Made by a program: the position numbers and the translations under genes
Part shown: in pieces, positions 21,230-28,940 of the stretch
Position numbering within the stretch: position 1 is the stretch's first letter
How the letters are laid out: every line of letters starts with the position of its first letter
DNA from: Leguminivora glycinivorella
Lineage: Eukaryota; Arthropoda; Insecta; Lepidoptera; Tortricidae
DNA length: 64,000 bases
Reading direction: 5' to 3'
NCBI RefSeq assembly: GCF_023078275.1
Contig: NC_062983.1
Coordinates: 3,341,001-3,405,000, forward strand
Notes under the pieces: model-generated
What the model was told of the DNA's origin: nothing
The model's input: the letters and a program-made list of their open reading frames with translations, nothing else
The model's database searches: none

Positions 21230-21355
21230 GATGCGGGCCGGGATAACCCTGGACTCCCTCGAGCTGGGCCGGGATAACCCTGGACACCTCTTGATGATGG
21301 GCCGGGATAACCCTGGACACCTCTTGATTCGCGAGCCGGGAAACCCTGGACAACG
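21230..21355 (-). repeat. Tandem leader repeats in the gypsy 5' untranslated region
   Basis: Three imperfect units built on GCCGGGATAACCCTGGACAC (plus-strand reading) with GAT-rich spacers lie between the primer binding site and the gag start. Their position in the leader suggests an RNA-structure, packaging or translation role, but this is inference. Confidence 0.7.
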
Positions 21356-21607
21356 CTCTTCTTTCTTCGTAGGCTTATTTATATATAGAACATATTTTCT
21401 TTCTTCTTTTCTTCTTTAGTTTGCTGAGAGGCTTCTTTCTTCTTAAAAATGATTTCTTCAATGCTGATCTTCATAAAAGTAATCTTGTATCTTCAGTGCC
21501 GATCTTCATAATGGTGATATCTTCGTTAGGGTAATCTTGAATCTTCAATCTTGAATTGGTTTTCTGTCTTCATTATTGCGCTCCGTGGTGAAATCCGTTT
21601 CCTTGGT

Positions 21608-21627
21608 TCTACTGGTATGGGTCGCCA
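21608..21627 (-). promoter_or_regulatory. tRNA primer binding site
   Basis: Immediately downstream of the 5' LTR the minus strand reads TGGCGACCCATACCAG. TGG pairs with a tRNA CCA end, and TGGCGACC would fit a tRNA ending GGTCGCCA. The identity of the tRNA is not certain. Confidence 0.75.
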
Positions 21628-21859
21628 TGAGATATGATGAAGTTGGAGGGTTGAATGGAGGTTAAGTAAAACTGGTCATTATGGATGATGTGTGTTGTAT
21701 TGTCAATAATCAATACAGAAGAGAGACAAGTAAAACTAAACATACTTTATATAGTAAATTATTGCTTACATGCTATTTTATTCACATACGTGTGTCACAT
21801 GTATGTTGCAGACAGTAACGTTAAGTTACTGTTAAAGTGTTAATTAGGGATATACTACT
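21628..21859 (-). repeat. 5' LTR of the gypsy element
   Basis: 232 bp, matching 15789-16019 except two internal substitutions, one inserted A in the GAAGAGAGACAAG region and the outermost base. It should hold the promoter and the RNA start. Confidence 0.92.
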
Positions 21860-21922
21860 CATTTATTTGTAAAACCATTTTAGACGTCAGAAATTTATTT
21901 ATAAGAATAATATTAGCCAGTA

Positions 21923-23115
21923 GACCGATCGGGCTCAGTCGGTAGTGACCCTGCCTACTAAGCCGCGGTCCTGGGTTCGAATACCGGTAAGGGCATTTAT
22001 TTGTGTGATGACAATAGATATTTGTTCCTGAGTCATGGATGTTTTCTATGCATTGAGGTATATGTACTACGTACTAGAGGCGACGTTGCCAAGCGAAAAC
22101 ACTGCACATGCTGACAAATGCGCGGGTTGGGGGGAGCGGCCATTTACGCATAGAGTAGGTCCACCATCAGATGTGACACATTATTATTATATTCTGCCTA
22201 ACGGAAATTTAACATTTTAAAATACGGCTATTCTAGTCAAAATGATTTATTTATTTACAACTTAAACAATACAAATTAATATAATTGTGCTGTACTTATC
22301 TTCTTCTTTAAAATACAATGAATGAACATTTATATGTGTGGTCAGTTGGTAACCATGTTTCCTTAGCTCAATTTTTGGACAAAGCGTATCCATTGTTCCC
22401 TTTTTTCATGACCAGGCCAAAGAAAACTGCAAAAAGTGAGCGTGCTAAAAATACAATTTCACTCAAAAAATATTGACAATCAATAAACAATTAAACTTTT
22501 TTTATATTATAGTAACATAATTCATGAAGTAGTAATTAGTTACCTAATAATTTTCCAAATAGAAATATATATATTTCGCAAATATATTACAGGTGAAACA
22601 AATTAGTAGGAACAATGTAAATGGCACATCTGCGCGGTTAGTCTATGATTGCGTCACCAAAATGGCGGCAGGCCCGCTCCCGCTCGCGTATTTGTAGAAT
22701 ATTCAATCTTAAACTATTATAGACGAGTTTTTTGTTTAATTTACTGATGAAATGTCACACCTTGACTTTTATTTGATTTTTTCGAGTGATTAGAACAATT
22801 TTTAAGCACACAAGAAGGCATTATTCATGTGGAAAGTAAATGGATCACGGCACGTCACTGCACTGCAAGGACCAGGCGAGGACTGGCAACGCTGCGGTCC
22901 ATGGACCGCAGTGGGGTGTGTAACATTTTTTCTTCGCAACGTCGCCTCTAGTACGTAGTACATATACCTCAATGTTTCTATGTATATAAGTATGTATTTA
23001 TCTATTTAAGTATGTATATCGTCGCTTAGCACCCATAGTACAAGCTTTGCTTAGTTTGGGGCTAAGTCGATCTGTGTAAGGTGTCCCCAATATTTATTTA
23101 TTTATTTATTTATTT
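21923..23115 (+). mobile_element. SINE-1 copy split by a DNA transposon
   Basis: The head at 21923-22050 has TAGTGACCCTGCCTACTAAG, the B-box CTGGGTTCGAATACCGG, and CTGAGTCATGGATGTTTTC. It continues after the insert at 22975 with TTTCTATGTATATAAG, GTGTAAGGTGTCCCCAAT and a (TTTA)n tail. The two halves join without gap once one copy of the 8 bp TSD is removed. Confidence 0.88.
22051..22974. mobile_element. 924 bp inverted-repeat transposon with 8 bp TSD, hAT-like
   Basis: The termini are 39 bp perfect inverted repeats starting CATTGAGGTATATGTACTAC. The direct repeat TTTCTATG flanks it at 22043-22050 and 22975-22982. Eight-base duplications are typical of hAT (also P and Merlin) transposons; hAT is the most likely. 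The interior is AT-rich with a GC-rich patch near 22660 and no transposase frame, so it is non-autonomous. Confidence 0.85.
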
Positions 23116-23467
23116 TCACCTTTTTTGCTTCTTTCCCTTTCATAACATTTTTCATACACGCTGGCGGTTTCTATTTATGTTCATTTGTAATGGCATATTA
23201 GCCACTTTCCGTGTTTAGCAGTACCACAATGGTTTACTGCGACATAACGCATATTGCTTGGTCAGCGACAACCCAATGGCTGTTCTTTATGACATAAACA
23301 AAAGAATATTGATGCATTCATTTGTATTTTGACACAGTCAAATGAAGTTGGCAACAATTTCGATAGCCTCGTCGGTGCTGATGTAATTTTAAACATGACA
23401 CTTCGACGAAATTGTGTTGTTTATGGAACGGTTTAAGTATATGTATTTGGTTGGTTTTTTTTTTAAA
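23116..23467. other. No gene recognised
   Basis: Unassigned DNA after the SINE tail. Confidence 0.45.
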
Positions 23468-23754
23468 CCTTGTCCACCCCACTTTTTTGTAACACGGGTA
23501 TTTTTTACGCGATTCATACTCAGAATCGCGAAGTCTTTCCATCCTGATAGGAGAAAATAAATGTCCCAAGATTATCATATATTTTTCAAACCTTTCTTTC
23601 TGTTGCCGCCATACAAAATGTATGAAAAAATCATAACGGAATGGGAAAAAACCTTGGGACACTTTTTTTCTCCTATTAGGAATGAAAGAGCTCGCGATTC
23701 TGAGTGGAAACCACGTAAAAATATACAAATCCAAAAAAAGTGGGGGGGACATTG
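23468..23754. mobile_element. Imperfect foldback element
   Basis: The left arm (TGTCCACCCCACTTTTTTG, CTCAGAATCGCGAAG, CCTGATAGGAGAAAA, TGTCCCAAG) is repeated inverted on the right (CTTGGGACAC, TCTCCTATTAGGAATG, CTCGCGATTCTGAGTGG, AAAAAGTGGGGGGGACA). The arms are about 110-120 bp with the centre near 23612. The opposing open frames at 23318-23770 and 23561-23755 are by-products of this symmetry. Confidence 0.75.
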
Positions 23755-24913
23755 AAAAAAAATGGTCCATTTAAATCATGTTATCTAACCCGGACTACAT
23801 AATTGGTGACCGATTTCCTAGCACAACGTATCAGCATTGTGATACAGCGAGGAAATGTTGCCAGCATCCCTAGTACAATGCCTCAAGGACCTATTTTAGA
23901 TATTAGCTAGGTTTTAAGTTTAGTCTATGTAAATTATGCTCAATTGCTCATGTAGGTAAATAAATATAATAAATTTTATAAATGATATGACTAATTGTAT
24001 ATTGTAAGTATATCTTCTTTAGTTACCAAATCTGACTTTTTTCCACCCTTCCGTTCACTCTGCGGGTCGACCGATTTGCATTTTTTCTATGAATATAGAT
24101 AGAGTTGGACTAAGCCAAAACCGCATGCTATTTGCAATAAAAAATGTTGGAAATGCCATTAATTATCCAATTTCCGAATTGTATATGTTTTTATAATAAG
24201 TAATGTTACTAGTACCTGATAGTCGTCGCAATAGGCGAGACGACTTAAAAAAAAAACTAGATAATAAGATAATCAGTTAGATTATCAAAAAATATTGGAC
24301 ACATATTTTTTATTTTTTCTCGTAAACGAAAAATGACGACCGTACAGTGCGTTGAAGTTTCGCGTGACGCACGCCTAGGTACAATTTTTACTTAAAAGTG
24401 ACGTCACAAGCCTCCACTCCGGAACTTTGATATTCTGTATCTTTGTTTTTTTTTTTATAATTAGAAAAAGCGAAAAATGTGTTTCAGTATTTTTGGACGA
24501 CCTAACTAACGGACTAAACAGAATGCCATATTTTTGATGTAGTCGTCATCCCTATTACCTACATCCTTCAAACAACGCTTGCGATGCTATAAGGATCTGC
24601 AGGTAACACTAGCACACTACCGGCAAACTTCAAAATAAAATGGACATCTAAATATTGGTAGTTTGTGTCTTTGTTTAAGCGGAATTTCCTCCAGAGAGCG
24701 GGCGCTCCGGCCGTGGAATGCGCACTCTGTCGAGCTTTTCCCGAGTGACTAGAATTGGGTTCTTTTAAAAAGGAGTGTACATGTACAAGTTTCCGAAAGG
24801 TCAGCAACGTGCATGTAACATTTCTGAAGTTGCTAGCGTTTATAGGCTGTGGATGGTTTCTATCAGTAGGTCTAGCACATGATAACATCATCCAAAACAA
24901 TACAATACAAATA
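23755..24913. other. No gene recognised
   Basis: Non-coding. The only recurrent piece is a short GTAGGTCTAGCACATGATAA motif near 24870, related to the cluster at 49291-49582. The minus-strand frame at 24568-24900 has no domain. Confidence 0.45.
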
Positions 24914-25348
24914 CTCTTTTCCCCTCACTAGCTCGGAAACACGTGTTTTGTCCTTTAATACCAGCGGGTAAAAACGCATTTTATCCACTAGTAGGTAAAG
25001 TAATTTGACCTTGAATAAAGTCAAATTAACTGCTTTAAAGTTGATAAAAGTATGTGAATCTAGTAATAAAGATGATTTACCACCTGTGGAACTACTGAAA
25101 GCAGTGATAAACGCATTTTTTTCGTTGTAGTTTCCTCGCTACAGTGAGGAGAAAAGTTTTGTGTTACACTTGGGTGCAAATGTATTTTACTTCTCGTGTT
25201 TTAAAAAACTCGCAAGTTCAGGATTCTATTCTCGAACCACTCGCTTCGCTCGTGGTTCAACTATAGAATCCTTTCACTTGCTCGTTTTTCAATTCCACAC
25301 TCGGCGTTAAAATACAACTTTGCCCCCTTGTATAACAAATAACTAATA
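24914..25348 (+). repeat. About 435 bp interspersed repeat (CCCCTCACTAGCTCGG family), second copy
   Basis: Full-length counterpart of 6645-7079 in the same orientation, ending CCCCCTTGTATAACAAATAA. The high similarity suggests recent amplification. Confidence 0.8.
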
Positions 25349-25549
25349 TTGCACACCTCAATACACGAAACAACATAGCAAGTATAAACAACAACTTAAG
25401 AGGTAAAACAAGAGGCGGTCTTATCGCTAAAGAGCGATCATACGACTTATTCTATTCTAACTGTATAAGGACGGGTAGTCTACTTATATCTCGCGACGAC
25501 ATACTCTCGCTTCAATCATGTGCTAACCCTGCAGGTGGTCCGGGTTTTG

Positions 25550-25780
25550 CCATCGATGACCGGTTTGGCGTAGTCCGTAGTGACCCTGCCTGCTAAACCG
25601 CGGTCCTGGGTTCGAATCTCGGGAAGGGCATTTATTTATGCGATGAACACAGATATTTCTTACTGAGTCATGGATGTTTTCTATGTATATAAGTATGTAT
25701 TTATCTATATAATATACCCATAGTGCAAGCTTTGCTTAGTTTGGACCTAGGTTGATCTGTGTAAGGTGTCCCAATATAAA
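25550..25780 (+). mobile_element. SINE-1, uninterrupted copy
   Basis: The tRNA-like head has TAGTCCGTAGTGACCCTGCC and the B-box CTGGGTTCGAATCTCGG. The body is GATATTTCTTACTGAGTCAT, TATGTATATAAGTATG and TTGATCTGTGTAAGGTGTCC, ending in CCAATATAAAAAAA. It serves as reference for the split copies at 4677-6612 and 21923-23115. Confidence 0.88.
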
Positions 25781-25788
25781 AAAAATCA

Positions 25789-25922
25789 GGGGGGCTACCA
25801 TGAAGTGCTAAAGCCGTTCAGTTTAGGTTGAGAGAGAGGGACGGAGCTATGGAGCTGCTATAGCTTCGTCCCTTTCTCTCAACCTAAACTGAACGGCTTT
25901 AGCACTTCATGGTAACCCCCCA
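25789..25922. mobile_element. Near-perfect hairpin MITE
   Basis: The left arm 25789-25850 (GGGGGGCTACCATGAAGTGC onward) and right arm 25860-25922 are complementary over about 60 bp with few mismatches and a loop of about 10 bp. It abuts the SINE-1 tail. It is non-coding; a transcript would form a long precursor-like hairpin. Confidence 0.85.
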
Positions 25923-26257
25923 GGTCGCAGTACATATTTGTATACCGCTTCATTAGTAACGGTCGATCGCATAACGAAACGGTGCGCGTCCTTTCAACGC
26001 TCCGTATATTATCCCACAGAGATACTATATCAAATACATATAACATATCAAGATGGCGAGAAGGAAGAATTTTATTCAGATATATAACATTGTTTGAGGG
26101 CTTTATTTACATCCTTTTGGTAAAAAAAATCCAGGAGGTGTAAAAAGATATTGTATGAAACGTTGGTTTGATATTGACGGCAAGACGCTTGTCAAAAAAC
26201 TAAGAAGAGGTAAAGAAAATATCCAAATAACCTAACCACAAATTTAAAATTTTGAAA
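25923..26257. other. No gene recognised
   Basis: Unassigned non-coding DNA. Confidence 0.45.
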
Positions 26258-26435
26258 AAACCCCCGACCGCGACATAGTAGACCGATTTTCATGAAACAT
26301 GGCTAAGAACACTCCCGACTAACTAACAGCTTTCAAACAAAAAAAACTAAATCGAAATTGGTCCATCCGTTCGGGAGCTACGATGCCACAGACAGACACA
26401 CACAGACATACAGACAAACAAACAGACAAACAGAT

Positions 26436-26468
<33 letters not shown>

Positions 26469-26511
26469 CGTCAAATTTATAACACCCCGTCGTTTTTGCG
26501 TCGGGGGTTAA
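26258..26511. repeat. Inverted-terminus repeat (ACCCCCGAC/GTCGGGGGT) with GACA tract
   Basis: It starts AAAACCCCCGACCGCGACAT and ends GCGTCGGGGGTTAAA, with a (GACA)n/(CAAACAGA)n tract at about 26385-26465. A related minus-strand copy lacking the tract lies at 62458-62585. The 77-codon frame over it is low-complexity. Confidence 0.7.
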
Positions 26512-26834
26512 AAATAGTACATTACGCTACAAGTGGGAAAAAGAGGATACCACCTTCAAACCTTCAAGAAAAGAGCGTATGCCCATCTTAAGTGTAGGCA
26601 ACACACCTCCAAAACTCTGGTGTTTCGGGTGTCCATGGGCGGCAGGGATCGCTTACCATCAGGAGACCTGTCTACTCGTTTGCCTCCTATTCCATAAAAA
26701 AAAAGTTCCAGACTAGTGGCGAGAAAAGATTAAAACACGACCGAAGGGAGGAAGAAAATTCGTAACTCGTATCGATTTATCGCCACTCTTTTCGAACTTC
26801 CTTTTTACGCACTTGTATCGTAATGTACTATTTT
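26512..26834. mobile_element. TIR element (AAATAGTACATTACG) carrying a LINE tail
   Basis: AAATAGTACATTACGCTACAAGTG at the left has its imperfect complement at 26811-26834. The interior is mostly the LINE 3' fragment at 26548-26703. Confidence 0.6.
26548..26703 (+). mobile_element. LINE 3' end (GGGCGGCGGTGATCGC family)
   Basis: The terminal coding part reads roughly LQTFKKRAYAHLK, then GTGTTTCGGGTGTCCATGGG, ATCGCTTACCATCAGG, CTCGTTTGCCTCCTATTCC and an A tail. The best parallel copies are 35543-35692 and 36771-36986. Confidence 0.75.
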
Positions 26835-27362
26835 CTACTCGTCGACTGTAAACTGTCAATTAGGACACCACAGACTAAACTATAAGTGCTAACTTTTCAG
26901 TGTTAGATGCTCTATGGCAGTTCCAACTCAACTATAATAATCTCATTATAGTTGACTTTTAGTTAACTGTAATAATTTCAAAAATAGAACTTCATACAAT
27001 TTCTGTACTAATTTGCGATACCTGGCAAATTTTTCTGCATTTGAAACACATTTTTTTTATCTGTCGCATTATCGGCCAATCAGAGACGGTTATTACAAAC
27101 AATTGGTTGCTAGGTAATTCGATGTTGATACAACGGTGAACGACGCTATTAACATTAATTTTAACTTGCATGAATGATGATATTTCTGTCCATAGATGAT
27201 GAAGATGATGACTCGTAGAAAAAGTATTGTATACAATAGTGATATAATTAAGCTTTTCACTCTCGTACCTTACTATTAGGCCACTCAGCAAGCTTCGTGG
27301 CCTAACCATGGTACTCGACTGAAAAGCTTTGTATTATATCACGATTGTATAAAATACTATTT
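26829..27362. repeat. About 530 bp interspersed repeat with palindromic terminus, copy 1
   Basis: It starts TTTTCTACTCGTCGACTG and ends CACGATTGTATAAAATACTA. The last 150 bp form a hairpin: GTATTGTATACAATAGTGAT and AAGCTTTTCACTC pair with their complements around 27320-27362. Copies lie at 33678-34203 and 46188-46714. There is no conserved open frame. Class unknown. Confidence 0.75.
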
Positions 27363-27644
27363 TAATATAGGCAAAGCCAATCGGGAATCTGCATATTGTA
27401 ATTGTACTCTATTTTTTTAGCCATAAGTATAGAATTTTGACGTCAAATAAGCAAAAAAATATATGCATAAAACAAAACACCGCTCGTTTGAAAACACATT
27501 TCCTAAAATTACGTCGCAATAAAAGCAACCGTCAATAATTTAAATAGGTAAGTGGCTCAGAGGCTTCTAACGAAGCACTCAAATATTTTTCAATCAAATC
27601 TAAATTAATCGTATAATTAAAAGTCTCCGTTTGAAGCCAAGTTA

Positions 27645-27740
27645 ATTATAAGGAGCCTCGCAGTTCTGCTGAATGTCCCGGAGTACCCCAGGGAGGGATA
27701 CTAGGGCCACATTTCTTCAATGGCAATGTGATTGTGTTCC
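27645..27740 (+). pseudogene. Tiny LINE reverse transcriptase fragment
   Basis: The translated stretch around 27675-27725 gives CPGVPQGGILGPHFF, the conserved GVPQGxxLGP block of non-LTR reverse transcriptases. Nothing else of the protein is recognisable on either side. Confidence 0.55.
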
Positions 27741-28020
27741 GAGATCCCGAGATTTGTGTTCGACTTTAAAATAAGCTTTTCGATGTAAAAGCAAATGAAA
27801 TTGAGGTTTAAATGCATACTGATGGCGGTAGGCGCGAAGTTTCGATTCGTATTATGCAATATTCATGCCAAGTATGGACTTTATAAGATTTATTGATATT
27901 GCTCGTTATGGAAGCAAAAAGGCGTATATCCCTGAAAGAAACTGATGGTGTCATCTTAATGACAAAAAAGACACAATTTAATCAAATCTTTAGCGTATTC
28001 TAAGAAAAGGAATTTAAACT

Positions 28021-28160
28021 TGTATCTAGTTCAAGTTCAAGTTCAAAGTGTTTATTTGTAAATAGGTGCAGTATACAGTGGTGGATAAAATTATAAATAT
28101 ACTTATAGTACTTATAGACAATAATAATATGAACACAGTAGAAGTTGTTGGGAAACAACA
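28021..28160 (-). mobile_element. LINE 3' end with (TTGAAC)n tail
   Basis: The minus strand ends CTATTTACAAATAAACACTT followed by TTGAACTTGAACTTGAACT. The tail style is similar to that of the LINE at 4806-6400. No coding part is seen. Confidence 0.65.
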
Positions 28161-28333
28161 AGTACGTTATATACTGTGAAACATTCACTTTTATACCACC
28201 ATTTGGCAAATAGTGCGACTAGGGCGTTAAGTTTTTATATTTGCCAACTTTCACCATTACGCGGAGAGTGACGCGGTCGTCACTCTCCGCCGCGAAAGAA
28301 ATCACTACCTCGCTCTCACTTGCTCATGCCGAG

Positions 28334-28921
28334 ATGCCCAGAATGAATCGGCAGGGATGCACCGCGCTTATTAACCGTGCGGCCGCGCTCGCGCCGAAAC
28401 AACAAGATGATAACGCGAGTACTTCTGTTCTGGCGGACGGCCCGACTAATGTGAAGGAATGTGCGATAGACACCTGCGCTGGATCAGGGGTCAAGGAGAC
28501 TTACTCGACCGTTTTACGTCATAAAAATGAAGGGAATAAATTTTCTAGTACTTCTATTACGGACAAAGCATGGATACAGAGACAGGAATATAGACTAAGA
28601 AATAGAATCATAGGTAAACAGGGTACAGCGAAACCAGACCCTAACTGTAAGTTCAGAGCGGCCGATATTCGGGTGCCGGTGTTTGTTTATAATGTTGACA
28701 AGAGTGTGTCATCGCGCGACATCGAAGATTATGTGCATAAGAAAACACGAATAAAAGTCACAGCAGAACAGGTTTATGTAAAAGCTGAGAAGATGTATAA
28801 CGCTTATAAAATCTTTGTTCCTAACCACAAATTAGAGCAATTTTTGGATGATAATATGTGGCCCGAGGGAATATCTTTTCGACGTTACATCGAGTTCAAA
28901 AGTGTAAATAAACAAATGTAA
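28334..28921 (+). CDS. LINE ORF1 protein
   Basis: Frame of 195 codons from the first ATG at 28334. The frame is open upstream to 28223, so a non-ATG or earlier start cannot be excluded. The N-terminal part is basic and polar. The C-terminal third (RVPVFVYNVDKSVSS, then MYNAYKIFVPNHKL and DDNMWPEGISFRRYIEF) looks like a compact folded domain I associate with ORF1-like proteins of lepidopteran mobile elements. There are no CCHC knuckles. By analogy with LINE ORF1 proteins it may bind the element RNA, but this is inferred. ORF2 follows 19 bp downstream. Confidence 0.8.
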   Translation: MPRMNRQGCTALINRAAALAPKQQDDNASTSVLADGPTNVKECAIDTCAGSGVKETYSTVLRHKNEGNKFSSTSITDKAWIQRQEYRLRNRIIGKQGTAKPDPNCKFRAADIRVPVFVYNVDKSVSSRDIEDYVHKKTRIKVTAEQVYVKAEKMYNAYKIFVPNHKLEQFLDDNMWPEGISFRRYIEFKSVNKQM

Positions 28922-28940
28922 AAATAGTAAACAATCGAAA

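Larger units (their letters stand above)
15789..21859 (-). mobile_element. Ty3/gypsy LTR retrotransposon, apparently complete
   Basis: A 6071 bp element on the minus strand: 5' LTR 21628-21859, primer binding site, long leader, single gag-pol frame 16138-20976, polypurine-rich stretch, 3' LTR 15789-16019. There is no env-like frame. The LTRs differ at only about four positions by eye, pointing to recent insertion. I see no clear target duplication. Clade is unsettled; the primer site beginning TGGCGACC resembles those of 412/mdg1-type elements. Confidence 0.92.

Noticed and set aside
21859..21865. Target-site duplication of the gypsy element
   Set aside because: The bases after 21859 (CATTT) do not match those before 15789 (AAAAA), so no duplication can be claimed.
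23318..23770. 150-codon minus-strand frame
   Set aside because: Explained by the foldback at 23468-23754.
26358..26591. 77-codon frame with RQTDRQTDRQT repeats
   Set aside because: Translation of the GACA microsatellite in a known repeat.
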